A DNA stretch of 64,000 bases, from the NCBI GenBank assembly GCA_015499995.1, contig JADNRV010000140.1, positions 62,001 through 126,000 of the forward strand. Reading direction: 5' to 3'. The position numbers were made by a program, and so were the translations under genes. Shown in pieces: positions 1-10,636 of the stretch. Under the pieces are notes generated by a model. It ran no database searches, had not been told where the DNA came from, and worked only from the letters and a program-made list of their open reading frames with translations. The DNA is from Flammula alnicola. Taxonomy: Eukaryota > Basidiomycota > Agaricomycetes > Agaricales > Strophariaceae. Position 1 is the stretch's first letter; every line of letters begins with the position of its first letter.

Positions 1-2744
1 CTGCCAAAAACCGGCAGTCGCCAGGCAGCTGCCAAGAGGGGTCTGGCAGAACCCGGCAGAACATCAAAGTCGTGTGAAATGCTTCGGCATCGATAGAGAA
101 GCGTCCGTGCAGAGTAGGAGAAGTGAAATTTTCATTTTGCACCTTAAAATGTCTGGTGGGAGGACATTTCCCGCTGTTGTCACCGAAAACTTTACTATTG
201 CCAAGAAGCGCGATGACAGATCCAACCGCTATGAACTCAAATGCAATCACTGCTCTACCGTAATCATCAACCGTGATAACAATCATGTCAAGCACATCTC
301 TGATGCCAGGAAGTGTCCAGGTGTGCCTCCCGAAAATCGGCAGCGTGCTCTGATCTTTCTCGCAGGAAAAAATGTCAATAATGACATTGTTATGTCAGCG
401 CCGGCAGTGCAGACCGAAGGGCCAGACAGTCGTGGAACCGAAGATCAGAATGAAGCTTCTGCAAGTACCGCCTCCGTGTCCGGGAACACCCAAGTCATCC
501 CAAAAAAGCGAAAAACAAGGGAAACCCTAGCTGGCTTGGTCGACTTTCCATTGACAGATCATCAAAAGCAGCGGGCCGATGTAAAACTCTTTCGGTGTGT
601 GATAAGATTATATTACTAAGTGCTCAATTTTATTGAAATCTTTGACTAGGTTTATAGTGCACATGAATCTCCCATTCCGCCTCAGCGAGAATTGGTATTT
701 TCGGGATTTTCTTCGTGATTTGTGTCCGCTGTATACTTCGCCGTCCTGATATGTAATTTCCCACTCAATCATGGATAGCGAGGCTGCACGAGTGCGTTTG
801 GAGGAATTGGATCGTGTAAAGAAAAGCAAGAAGCTCACGTATTTGATTGATGGATGGGAAGATCTTTTGAAGCGAAGCATTTATGGGTCCGTGGCTGCAG
901 AAGTCGGTAAATACCCGACCATACTCTCTCTTGAAGATATGACTGGAAACCAAGCAATGGCTGATGGAATCATGGGCGCAGCAGAGAAGTCGATGCAAGA
1001 AATGGACTTACTTGATGGGAAAAATTTCATTGCAATAACCACGGACAACCCAACCGTGATGCAGGCCTTCCGAAGGAAATTCCAAAATAAATATTTCTGG
1101 GTTCTTGTACGTCTCATTTACATGCTTTGTGTGCTTCCTGAGTGCTTATTATTACGTACAGTCGTTTGCGTGCTTTTTACATCAACTTAATACGCTCATC
1201 GGTGAAATATGCGCCTATCCACCAATGAAGAAGATCATTACTCAGGCAACACGAACTGTAACATTCTTCAACTCATCTCACTATTGGGGTGGACAAATGA
1301 AGGAGGAAGCGCAGAACTGCAAGGTTACCCGTGGCCTTAAGAAGAATTGTGAATCGAGGTTCTACGCAATAAGTCTGTTGTGTAATAGTGTAATAGAAAA
1401 TTGGTAATGTCTTCTCGCATTCTTTGAATTGTGAAGCATTCTCATTGACTTAAATTTAAGGGAGCCAATATCTCGAGTATGCTTTCAGCCAGAAGCACAG
1501 AAGAAGACAAATGGGCTTTCTCCCGTCGCAAGTGATGTCGTAATGATTGTTCTCCACACTCAAGAATTTTGGCGAAAGCTTCAGCAGCTTCTCAGATTTC
1601 TCAAACCTCTCGTTGATGCAATTGGCAACGTTGAGGCTCGAGACGCTAACCTGGCCGACTGTATGCTTGAGCTTCTACACTGCTCCAAAGCTCTTTCCGA
1701 GATCAAGACTGAGCACGATGACGATATCACCTTTTCTCTACACGCTCGCGCAGTCTTCAACCGTCGCTTTCTCGCTATGGACACCGATCATCACTCTCTC
1801 GCTCTCTTCCTTCATCCTCTCTGTCGCAAGCTTGCAGTCTCCACCATTGCGAAGGCCAGACCTTTCGAGAAGATGGTCAAAACGGCCTTGGATATCGCAA
1901 AAATGTGGCGATGGGGTGAATCAAGAGCTCGAGCCCTTGTCGAGAACTTACAGCAATACCACCAAGTTAAAGGACCGTTTGTTGGCGGCCATCGCAACAG
2001 CCTCGAGTGGTGGGAGAATCTCCCAATCTCGGGCGAGAAGTACCCATTAAAGGCCCTCGCTATCACACTCCTGTCAGTTGTACCACATGCAGGAGAAGTC
2101 GAACATTTATTTTCCGCACTTGGCGGTGTCCAGACACCCCGTCGATGCAACCTTGCAATTTCTAGATTTGAAACCCTCGGCAAACTTCGTTCCAACTACT
2201 GCTATCACCTATACGAGAGGGATATAGCTGCAGGAAAATCTCTCCACCGTCGCCACGCACATATGCACACCCGAGCTGAATCAGGAGTCAACGTCGAGCT
2301 GGTTGAAGAGTTAACGGATGGATTTACCTGGGAACCACCATTTTCTACAGAATCTGCTGATGACAGGATCACGGGCCCTGAAGATATAACAGTCGAAGAA
2401 ATTGGCAAGGCTTTTGACGATCTCGATGCCCAACTTCTCGAGGAAAAGAAAAATGCTGCCCCAGGACAGACGGTGGAAGATGGCAACGAAATTCTCGAGG
2501 GTATGATTTATGATCTGTCTGAATTGGATGTAATAGACAAAGGAATAGCCCCAACAAGTGCCGCAGAGGATCTGAACATCATTGGGGATGAAGGAGGCTT
2601 TGGATGGGACGTGGATGCGATGATGGTGTCGAAAGGCGTAGTGTAGATTATCAGCGATACAAAATTTGATCTGCCAGTTCTGCCGCCCCGGCACCTGCCA
2701 TTCTGCCCGCATGCCGGCAAAACCCTTCCGAAAAAGTTCTGCCC
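1..2744 (+). mobile_element. hAT-superfamily DNA transposon, left edge possibly outside window
   Basis: The block carries a spliced hAT transposase gene (149-2646) with short GC-rich subterminal motifs on both sides. The left 65 bases contain repeated GGCAGAAC and CTGCCA words. The right side at 2664-2720 has the same words in the opposite orientation (CTGCCAGTTCTGCC and nearby copies). Clustered inverted subterminal motifs like these are common binding sites for hAT transposases. I could not identify exact terminal inverted repeats or an 8-bp target duplication. The left end may lie outside the window, and the right end runs straight into the foldback element at about 2745. Confidence 0.7.
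149..2646 (+). pseudogene. hAT transposase, spliced, with one premature stop
   Basis: This encodes a cut-and-paste transposase of the hAT superfamily. Exon 1 (ATG at 149, to about 595) carries a BED-like zinc finger start (LKCNHCS followed by NNHVKHI). A middle exon from about 650 holds the RNase H-like catalytic region (SENWYFRDFL, KLTYLIDGWEDLL, FIAITTDNPTV). The next exon, about 1161-1403, has the ACFLHQLNTLIGEICAYPP and FFNSSHYWGGQ blocks. The last exon, about 1461-2646, has the C-terminal dimerisation region (LEWWENLPISGEKYPLKAL, HAGEVEHLFSALGG). Introns are inferred at 596-648, 1108-1160 and 1404-1460. The only lesion seen is a TGA at 747-749, where an arginine CGA is likely in the parent, giving a C-to-T change. 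Otherwise the frame is preserved, so the copy is young. The acidic tail after about 2280 is normal for these proteins. Confidence 0.8.
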
Positions 2745-2824
2745 CCCACACTATATGCAACATAATACCTACAGGCTGCCGGGGTGCCAGAGACGGCTTG
2801 GGCGCTTGTTGTTGGGGCGGGTGA

Positions 2825-3595
2825 TGGTCAACAGGTGTCAACAATGCAAGAAATGATGCCCAGCACTGTATTTTGGGTGCTGCTCGTCGTCGGGGGCGCT
2901 TTTGGGCGCGGAAAAAAATATAATGGAATCTATTAATATATTCCGACCTGCCCCCACCCTTTGCGCGCCTCGGGGGGCGGGGACGGGTGGATTGACGAGC
3001 ATGGCTTTGGATGACGTTCCTATTTGGGGCGGGGCTGCTGTCAAAAAACCGTCAACAATGTGGGAAATGATGCCCGGGGTTGTATTTGGGCTCTTGTTCA
3101 TCGTCGGGGGCGGTTTGGAGCACGGGGAAAAATCCAATAGGGTCTAGTAATATATTGCTACCCATTGCCGCCTTTTGCGCGCCTCATGGGGGCGGGCATG
3201 GGTGGATTGACAAGGATGACTTTGGATGACGTTCTAAAATTAGATGTAAAGCGCCCTGTATGATATTTTTAGATGCCGGCGCTTGTGCCTTGTCTCGGTT
3301 CCTTATCTGTAGATTAGATATGAACCTTGTTTCGTTATCTATAGATTAGATAGCCAGAAAGTGCCCACCTTGATATTTTTAGATGCAGATGCTTGTGCCT
3401 CGGCGCCTGTGTCTGTTATCTATAGATTTTGTATTTGGGCTCCTGCTCATTGGTTTTGAGCGCGGAAAAAAATACAATGAGGTCCCATAATATATTGCCG
3501 CCCAATGCCGCCCTTTGCATGCCTCACAGCGGGGCGGCAATGGATGGATTGGCACGGATGGGTTTGGATGACGTTCCAAAAATAACTGCACAGGT
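2825..3595 (+). repeat. Outer left arm: three degenerate ~200-bp tandem units
   Basis: Three copies of one unit follow each other at about 2825-3030, 3050-3245 and 3425-3590. Each carries, in order, a TTTGGGCTC or TTTTGGGTGCT word, GGCGC(G)GAAAAAAATA, (A)ATATATT, a CCCTTTGCGCGCCTC-like word and GATTGAC...TTGGATGACGTTC. A linker with TGATATTTTTAGATG and CTATAGATTAGAT lies between units. The first two units are mirrored in the right arm; the third has no clear partner. Short ORFs in this stretch are artefacts of the repeat. Confidence 0.75.
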
Positions 3596-3639
3596 CCAGA
3601 TATTTTTAGCGAAAATGATGGCATCACAGAATGGGATAC

Positions 3640-4784
3640 CGCGCTTATTTTGGTGCTTGCACACCTTTTCTGTTAGAATTTTATTAAATAAAACATCTAA
3701 TCGTGATCTACAGATAAGCGTGATTCTAATGGTGTAATTTTCATCCCAAATTTCGAGGAGGAAGGGATGGATGGATCTTTATTCATCTGGATGATGCTAC
3801 CCAGAATGGGAACAATTGATGGGACCCACCGGATTGGGATGCCCAGTCTGCTCCACTGGCTTGCTGCTCAAATAAATCATTCGAAAATCTTTGATAAAAC
3901 TGAATATATTATGTTTCACTAAGTAGTATTATACATCAATACTACTACTAGATGACAAAAATACCATAACGGTGGGCGGTAATGCGCATATCAGGCGCAA
4001 TCCGAGCAATAGTGGTGCGGCGTACAACTCCAGCCCACGGCAGCGGTGGGTTGTCCCCTTGCTCCCTCTCGCCTCCCACCCTTCTACCTCGTCGTTCGCT
4101 CCCGCGGCGTCGTTATGGGTTTATCGTTGACCTTGCTGACCTCGCAGTGGGGTGCTCCCCTTTGAGCGATGGCGGCAGGGCTGGGCCCTTCGACGGATAG
4201 GGCTTGTGGCGTGTAAGGCCGTGTTAGTGGGGTCTGAAGCAAAGCTTCGAACGTCGCGAGGCGACGTTGTCGCCTCTCTTCGGTCGTTCGTGCCCATGCT
4301 CGGTAGTCCCGAACCTCCCCTTCACCTGTTATCCCTTCCCTTTGACTCCGCGGTTCAGTACCGCTGAACTCACTCCCCCAACATCCGACCTACAGCCTCC
4401 AAGATCATCTCCATATGTCACTACCTACGTGTAACGTGGGCAGTAAGCGTGGAGATGTCTGGGGATGCGATGATGCGACAGAGAAGGGAGGGAGGGAAGG
4501 AGGAGGGAGGAGGGCCGCAGCGTTGTTGCCGCGTGTTCTGTGGGTGGCGACGCTGTCCAGAAAATGACAGCAGGGCTGGGGGCAATGGCATTTGGCATGC
4601 GCATGCGAGCACACCAGCCTAAGGGGGTGACCTATGGACTATGTGCATGGGCGGCTTTGGGGAGCCGAGACGACAGGGCGGTGGGGGTCGAAGGTCACCA
4701 GAATGAACTCGAACGCTGTCTGGTTTACCCAGACAACGTTCGACGTTGAAAGAGGAGACTACGTTGTCTCCTCATTGGCCTGTG
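3640..4784. other. No gene seen; spacer inside the foldback left arm
   Basis: This stretch carries only short, unrelated ORFs. It contains a purine-rich run (GGGAGGGAGGGAAGGAGG near 4486) and several ACGTTGTC/GACGTT words around 4260 and 4735-4770. No protein similarity, RNA gene or promoter pattern could be supported. Confidence 0.5.
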
Positions 4785-5260
4785 GGTGGATGGATGAGCC
4801 GTGGGGTATCGCAAGACGAATCGCGGAGTTTACCACGTACTGGGCGGGTCTCCCCTCACGCACTCTAACCCCTCATCTCCCATCTGCATCCTTCCCCAGT
4901 CCGCATCCGTCAATGAGGGGAGGGCGACGTGGTAGGTCTCATTCGAATTGTACTGTACCTATTAACATGCCAAAATGTTAGAATATATATATATATATAA
5001 TCATTAAATCAGAGACTTACTAATGTTTACTACCTTAGGGGTCGGGATAGGCAAGAGAGACGGCGAAGGATGGAGGGATGGTGGTGGAAGATAACAATCA
5101 ACGACGTTGAACCGTCGTTGATTGTTATCTAGCATTTTCTCACGGTGTCGCGATTGGCTGGCAAACTCGGACCGGCCAACCTCCGATCCGTCGTCGAGGT
5201 CTCAAACGTCCCCGAGGACATCCACACCACATATAAAGGTAAATTTATCATCGGAATATA
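4785..5260. repeat. Inner inverted repeat, left copy (mate 5820-6325)
   Basis: Several blocks appear in inverted orientation at 5820-6325. GCGATTGGCTGGCAAACTCG (5150) is mirrored by CGAGTTTGCCAGCCAATCGC (about 5900). A TCCCCTCACGC...CCCCTCATCTCCC block (about 4852) has its mate at 6180-6250, and a GTGGGTGGATGGA block (about 4785) has its mate at about 6300-6320. The spacer 5260-5820 is AT-rich and holds nothing recognisable. Confidence 0.7.
5089..5130. repeat. Perfect 17-bp-arm hairpin
   Basis: Arms 5089-5105 and 5114-5130 are exact reverse complements around the 8-base loop GTTGAACC. The mirror copy near 5935-5985 has the same word order but is not a perfect hairpin, so this arm has been sharpened or the other has decayed. 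Function unknown. Confidence 0.85.
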
Positions 5261-5819
5261 TCTGCCATGTCGTTTAGGATATAAGTATCAAATTTTCAGT
5301 CAAAATAGCAATAGTACTGCCCGTTGAATCGAGTTTGCGAGCGACCGTGGTGATTTCGGGTGGTCTAAAGACATCTACCTTGCTTTTAGTGTTACAATAA
5401 ACCTATTGATATCTAGATATAGTGCACACTTTGACTAAGGGGTGCTATCAGATTAGTCTTCAGAGGTTCCCCAGGGAGTCTTTGGAGTAGGTGCAAGAAT
5501 ATGGACATTCTCGTCAACTAATGCATGAAACTAATAAGAAATCTGTGGACAATATGATCACTAAGATAGTATTTCGAAGTTTTGAACATCTTGACTTACT
5601 AGAGACCTCACAAAGTATCTGGAAAATCTCTATTTCATTCAAATAATGGTTCTACTGCATTATCCTCAGGTCGATACAATTTCAAGTAACATAGTGTAAG
5701 ATATCTAAGCTCAAATGCCCGAAATCACCTTGTTTGACCATCTCTTCATAAATTGGCAGAATTTTGACCTCCGGACTTCTCTGAAAATGCCTGAAACATA
5801 TTTTAAACTACTTCTAAAT

Positions 5820-6325
5820 ATATTTTAATTTTTTTTGGCCCTCGGATGGGCTGGGGAATGTCTCGGAGAAGTTGGAAACCTCGACGTGTTTGGCCGGTCC
5901 GAGTTTGCCAGCCAATCGCGTCACTCTCGGAAAACGCCGGATAACCATCAACAACGATTCGATGTCGGTTGATGATCTCCAACCACCACCACCACCCCCC
6001 TTCACCTCTCCCTCATCCACCACGTCCCACAAAGCCTCAAAGAAAGGTATTTACTTAAATTTTTATTTAATGTATTGAGTTTTCTAACTAATTTAACCCA
6101 CCATCTAGGTCCCTACGGCGCGAACGAACCTGCTCGGGATGCTGCGCGTCCCTCTCCCTCATCGAGGCAATGTGGGCCGGCTCTGGAAGGAGATGGGAGG
6201 GAGATGAGGGGTAAGGACACAAGGGGAGACCCTGTGAGAGGGAGACCCACCCGGCAAGCAATGAATCGAGTCATATGACTCGATTCGTTTTCTCCTTCCT
6301 CCCTCCATCCACCCACTTACCGGAA
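5820..6325. repeat. Inner inverted repeat, right copy (mate 4785-5260)
   Basis: This is the reverse-complement mate of 4785-5260, with the blocks in mirrored order. It is followed directly by the minisatellite. The palindrome ATCGAGTCATATGACTCGAT lies at about 6265-6284. Confidence 0.7.
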
Positions 6326-7385
6326 GGCAACGAGGGGGTAGCAGCAGCAGCAGCAACGGTCCCACGGCTGCTGCTCGGATACGGCGACGACGACGAGTTG
6401 GGAGGAGCCGCAGCACGACGGCTGCCGCTCGGACGCGGCGACTGCGACGAGATAGAAGCAGCGGCAGCCACACGACGGCTGCTGCTGATCGGATATGACG
6501 ACGACGACGACGGGAACAGCAGCAGCAGCACGACTGCTGCTGCCGCTCGTATACGGACACAACGACAACGACGAGGAGGGCGGAGCGAGGGCGGAGCAAC
6601 GGCGGCACGACGGCCGCTGCCGCTCGTATGCGAATACGGCGACGAGGAGGTGGGAGTAGCAGCAGTGCGACCGCTGCTACTGCTCCTATACGGATACGGC
6701 GACCGACGAGGAGGTGGGAGCAGCAGCAGCCACACGACGGTGGCTGCTGCTCGTATACGGCGACGGCGACAAGGCGGGAGGAGCAGCAGCAGCAGCGCCC
6801 AGTGCTGCTGCTCGTATACGGTGATGACGAAGACGAGCAGCAGCAGCACCCATTGCTGCTGCTGAGATACGGCGGGAGCACCAGCATGATGGCTGCCGCT
6901 GGGATACGGCGGGAGCACCAGCACGATGGCTGCCGCTGGGATACGACGACGACAGCAAGGTGGGAGCAGCAGCAGCAGCACGACGGCTGCTGCTGCTCGG
7001 TTACGACGACGCCGACGACGGCGAGGTGGGAGCAGGGGCAGCGTCATGCTGCTCCTGCTCGGATAGGCGACAATGACGTCGAGGTGACAGCAGCAGCACG
7101 ACCGCTGCTGCCGCTCGGTTACGATGACGACGACGATGACGGCAGGTGGGAGCGACGCTGCCCCTGCTCGGATAGGCGACGACGAGGTGACAGCGGCAGC
7201 ACGACGGCTGCTGCTGCTCCGATAGGCCCCGACGACGAGGAGGTGACAACAGCAGCACGACGGCTGCTGCTGCTCGGATGGGCAACGATGGTAGCACGAC
7301 GGCAGCACGACGGCTGCCGCTCGGATATGGCGTCGACGAAATGGAAGCAGCACCAGCAGCGCGACCGCTGCTGCCGCTCTGTTAT
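6325..7385. repeat. Hairpin-forming GCAGCA/TGCTGC minisatellite, ~1 kb
   Basis: Degenerate units of about 55-70 bp repeat some fifteen or more times. Each unit pairs a (GCA)n run with a CGACGG centre and a (GCT)n run, then a GGATACGGCGACGACGA tract and GAGGTGGGAG. The GCA and GCT runs are mutually complementary, so each unit can fold into a CAG/CTG hairpin. The biased composition removes stop codons and produces long ORFs in several frames on both strands, which I do not regard as genes. Confidence 0.8.
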
Positions 7386-7539
7386 GGGGCTGATTGTTGT
7401 ATACTTATAGCTAGTCTAGTAGTATCATAGTTCAAATATATTTAATGTGTTCTGTTTAATCTTTGTTACCTGAGATTTTCGAGCAAAGAGAAAATGAACC
7501 GTCTATTTTTAAACATGCAGCGTGGGATTAATAAAACAT

Positions 7540-8188
7540 ATCTAATCTATAGATAACAGACGGATGCCTAGGCACAAGCGTCTGCATCTAAAAATATCAT
7601 GTTGGGCGCCTTCTGGTAATCTAATCTATAGATAAGGCACAAGCGCTGGCATCTAAAAATATCACACAGGGCGCTTTACGTCTAATTTTAGAACGTCATC
7701 CAAAGTCATCCTTGTCAATCCACCCATGCCCGCCCCCCATGAGGCGCGCAAAGGGTGGCAATGGGTAGCAATATATTACTAGACCCTATTGGATTTTTCC
7801 CCGTGCTCCAAACCGCCCCCGACGATGAACAAGAGCCCAAATACAACCCCGGGCATCATTTCCCACATTGTTGACGGTTGTTTGACAGCAGCCCCGCCCC
7901 AAATAGGAACGTCATCCAAAGCCATGCTCGTCAATCCACCCGTCCCCGCCCCCCCCCCCCGAGGCGCGCAAAGGGTGGGGGCAGGTCGGAATATATTAAT
8001 AGATTCCATTATATTTTTTTCCGCGCCCAAAAGCGCCCCCGACGACGAGCAGCACCCAAAATACAGTGCTGGGCATCATTTCTTGCATTGTTGACACCTG
8101 TTGACCATCACCTGCCCCAACAACAAGCACCCAAGCCGTCTCTGGCATCCCGGCAGCCTGTAGGTATTATGTTGCATAGTGTTGGGCA
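7540..8188 (-). repeat. Outer right arm of the foldback element
   Basis: This is the reverse complement of about 2750-3330, with two of the three ~200-bp units. It differs by scattered substitutions and a longer C run at about 7945-7960. The arm ends at about 8188, where it stops matching the left flank. Confidence 0.75.
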
Positions 8189-8344
8189 ACTGCCCAAGGG
8201 GGTTGTTAGCCTTGTGGATGTACAGTCCTTATTGGCAGGCAGCCCAGGTATCATATATAATTCTAGCTTACATGGCTGGCGGCCGCTCACCCGACACCAG
8301 AGCGTGGCGGGTGTGGTTGGGGTGGTCGGTCGCGTGCGACGCCG

Positions 8345-8905
8345 CCGTCGGCGTCGTTTCGGTGCCTGGCGGGCACATCGTATCTGCGGGGGACGGAGTG
8401 GGGGGTTAGGCGTCGTTGCATGTCGTCATTTACGACATACCTTGCGGGCCTCCCATTCCTGGGTCCCCCCTGCGTATCCAATACCCCCGGCGGCGCGTGT
8501 CCCTCACGCGCCGCGTTGTCGCGTCGTCCTGTTGCTCGGTTTCGCTTCGTCGCCTCGTCGCGTGGTCGTTGTCGTCGCTTTGTCGCGTCGTCGCGTCGTC
8601 GTCGTCGTCGTCGCGGTCGCTCCCGTGGTCATCGTGGTCGCTTCCGTGGTCGCGTTGTCGTCGCGTCCATCGCCACGTCGTGTCGTTGGTCGTTATTCAC
8701 GGCGGCGGTGGTCTTGCGGTGTCCTGATGTCGTCGGCATCGTTTGCTGTGCCCGGGGGCACGTCAAATCTGCGAGTGACGGGGCGGGGGTTAGTTCGTCG
8801 TCGCGGGGTTCGTCGTTCGCGACGCACCGTACGGGTCTCCCATTTCTTGGGTCTCCCCTTGGGATCCAACACCCCCCGCGGTGCGTTTTCCCTCACGCAC
8901 CGCGT
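8345..8905 (+). repeat. Direct duplication (~390-bp spacing) with CGTCG-rich filler
   Basis: Block 8370-8515 recurs at 8760-8905. Both copies run through ATCTGCG(G/A)G..GACGG, a TACG(A/G)..CGGGTCTCCCAT-type word, TTGGGTC(C/T)CCC, ATCCAA(T/C)ACCCCC and a palindromic GCGCGT..CCCTCACGCGC or GTGCG..CCCTCACGCAC end. Between them, 8515-8690 is a nearly pure GTCGTC/CGTCGC low-complexity tract. ORFs across the area come from the composition. The TCTCCC..CCCTCACGC blocks also resemble the inner repeat of the foldback element (4850, 6240), so the families may be related. Confidence 0.65.
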
Positions 8906-9129
8906 GTCGCCGTTGTTGTTGTTGTCATCATCGTCGTCGCCGCGGTTGTGCTGTCAGCGGGTGGTCCGCGGGGAGGCGGATGGTGGTGGAACGGTGGAAG
9001 GTGGTGGTGGGAAGGAAGCAAGCGGTGACATGGCAACGTTGCAGCCGCGTCACCAGCATTCGGTAACCGGTTGCCGAGTTGCCGACGTCATTCGGTATAT
9101 ATATAGCCGAAATCTATATATTAGAAATG

Positions 9130-9215
9130 GCACCTTGGTGCAGGTGGCTACAGCGCGGTTGTAATATTATCTACCCGGTCAATGGTTCAACTCCCACATA
9201 TGGCATTTTTTTTGC
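9130..9215 (+). repeat. Possible tRNA-derived SINE head
   Basis: TGGCTACAGCGCGG resembles a pol III A box, and GGTTCAACTCC, about 39 bases downstream, fits the B box. A T(8-9) run near 9206, a possible pol III stop, follows. The spacing is slightly short and the stems do not pair well, so this is not a working tRNA gene. The SINE reading is an inference from two short motifs. Confidence 0.3.
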
Positions 9216-9236
9216 CCTTACCCTTAATATTGTAAG

Positions 9237-9450
9237 GGCAAGTCCACAAAATCCGTGGCATTGTCCACGGACAGTCCATAGAGTCCACACCCAAAATGGA
9301 CATTGTGTGGACTTTTCGTGGACTTTTCATGGACTAAAATTTGCAATTTGGCAGGTGTTTTCACCAAAATCAAACCGGAAAAAAAATTGTAAAAAGTCCA
9401 CGGATTGTCCATGGATTCCGTGGAGTCCATGGAGTCCACGTGGAACAGGT
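9237..9450. repeat. TCCA/TGGA palindrome cluster
   Basis: Many copies of GTCCA(C/T)GGA and its self-complementary variants (such as GTCCATGGA and GTGGACT) occur in both orientations. They form possible hairpins at each end of a short AT-rich core. A related cluster sits at 23466-23620, which suggests a dispersed miniature element. Confidence 0.5.
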
Positions 9451-9599
9451 GGGGGAGTGTAAAGACCTCCCGTCTGTGTGTCAACCTCCCCCGGTCCAGT
9501 ACTTGGGTGCTCTGCTGTCAGAACCTCAACCTCCCCAGGTCCAATACTTGGACACTCTGCCATCAGCGCATCCATCTCCCCTGGTCACCCACATACTCT

Positions 9600-10636
9600 T
9601 GCCTGTTTTGGAGACACCCCCATCCATACCACCATCGATGTTATCCCCAGGAGCGATCCAAATAGTTCAATACATACCGGGTTAAGGAAGTCAAGGAAAT
9701 CAAAGGGGTAGGCAGTCAGCTAACTCTGGCTCAGCAACATCAAGTATGTGGATGCACCCTAATACATACCACAGGCAAGTGCAGGATGAACATGCTGATG
9801 TGCTTTTTGCTGGGGATGAGTTCTTGCAAGCAGCAATAAATTCTAGCCTCTTCTGTCCACCCACCCCAAGCAAGTTTACTTCTGACCCAGACAGCCGTGA
9901 CTGGATGGTCTTGGTCTGCGATGAAGTTAACCAAATAAATGAGACATTCAAGTCACAGCCTCCCTTAAAGGACGATGATGCCACTAGGAAAAGGGTAAGT
10001 TTCCAATTCTGTAGCCCTCATCATAACACTGAGCAATATTTATTGCCATAGATCTTCCTGCCAGTCATCAACTTCAGCAAGCAACTCTGAAAGATAGGCC
10101 AGGTAGTCATATGAGCCCACTATGGCCTCAATGATAAGAACAGTGTCAAAGAAATCCAGATGCTTGACGTGATAAGCAAATTACTCAACGACCTGAAATC
10201 AATGGAGCATGCCCATGGCAGTCTCCCAGTTAGCATCATTTCAGGCTAAACATTGGAAGTTAATAACATGTTGACCAAATGATTTTTCCTACTCTTAGGA
10301 AGCCTCCGATATATTTAATTACAAAGAAAGTTGTTGCCCTTGGGCATATGAATGTAAGCATTGTCCCTCTCTAGCTGATCATTTTCATCATCACAATTTG
10401 GTTTCTTGTCGAAGGTTCAAATTTGCTTGGAAGAATGGTTGACTGGCACACTGGATTCTAAAAACTCCTGCAGATCATATGTAAAAACCTACAAGCAAAT
10501 TCTCAAGGTGATCAAAACAGAAGCTGAAAAACCTGAATACAGCCAGGTTTTAACAAAAATGTTCAATGACTGGTGGACTGAAGGCAGGTTAGTCTTATCC
10601 TACATTTTCAGAGATGCACAACATTATTTGACGTGA
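9600..10636 (+). pseudogene. Decayed gene of unknown family
   Basis: Protein-like fragments on the + strand occur at about 9740-9990 (with DEFLQAAINSSLFCPPTP and WMVLVCDEVNQINETF), 10052-10250 (LPVINFSKQL, DVISKLLNDLKSMEHAHG) and 10410-10590 (ICLEEWLTGTLDSKN, YKQILKVIKTEAEKPEY). In-frame stops interrupt the second fragment, and plausible GTAAGT-type donors follow the first. I do not recognise the family. The proline-rich 55-bp near-duplicate at 9485-9560 (coding PPPVQYL and PPQVQYL) may be its upstream part. It is probably a decayed mobile-element or accessory gene. Confidence 0.35.

Larger units (their letters stand above)
2745..8190. mobile_element. 5.4 kb foldback (long inverted repeat) element without a gene
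   Basis: Sequence 2750-3330 returns as its reverse complement at 7600-8185; for example CAACATAATACCTACAGG at about 2758 is mirrored by CCTGTAGGTATTATGTTG at about 8157. A second inverted pair lies inside it (4785-5260 against 5820-6325) around almost the same centre, near position 5500, so the element is one large, degenerate palindrome. The inner right arm is occupied by a minisatellite (6325-7385) with no counterpart on the left. No transposase is visible, so it is non-autonomous or a dead element. Clear target duplications were not found. Foldback elements of this kind are known in eukaryotes; family assignment is not possible from here. Confidence 0.7.

Noticed and set aside
6159..7410. 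Long ORFs on both strands (up to 360 aa) in the CAG/CTG minisatellite
   Set aside because: They exist in several frames at once and reflect a stop-poor repeat; there are no domains or splice sites.
7878..9164. 428-aa + strand ORF rich in Arg and Val
   Set aside because: It runs through the foldback arm, a CGTCG low-complexity tract and duplicated blocks; composition explains its length.
9130..9215. Functional tRNA gene
   Set aside because: A- and B-box-like words occur, but the acceptor and T stems do not pair and the spacing is short.
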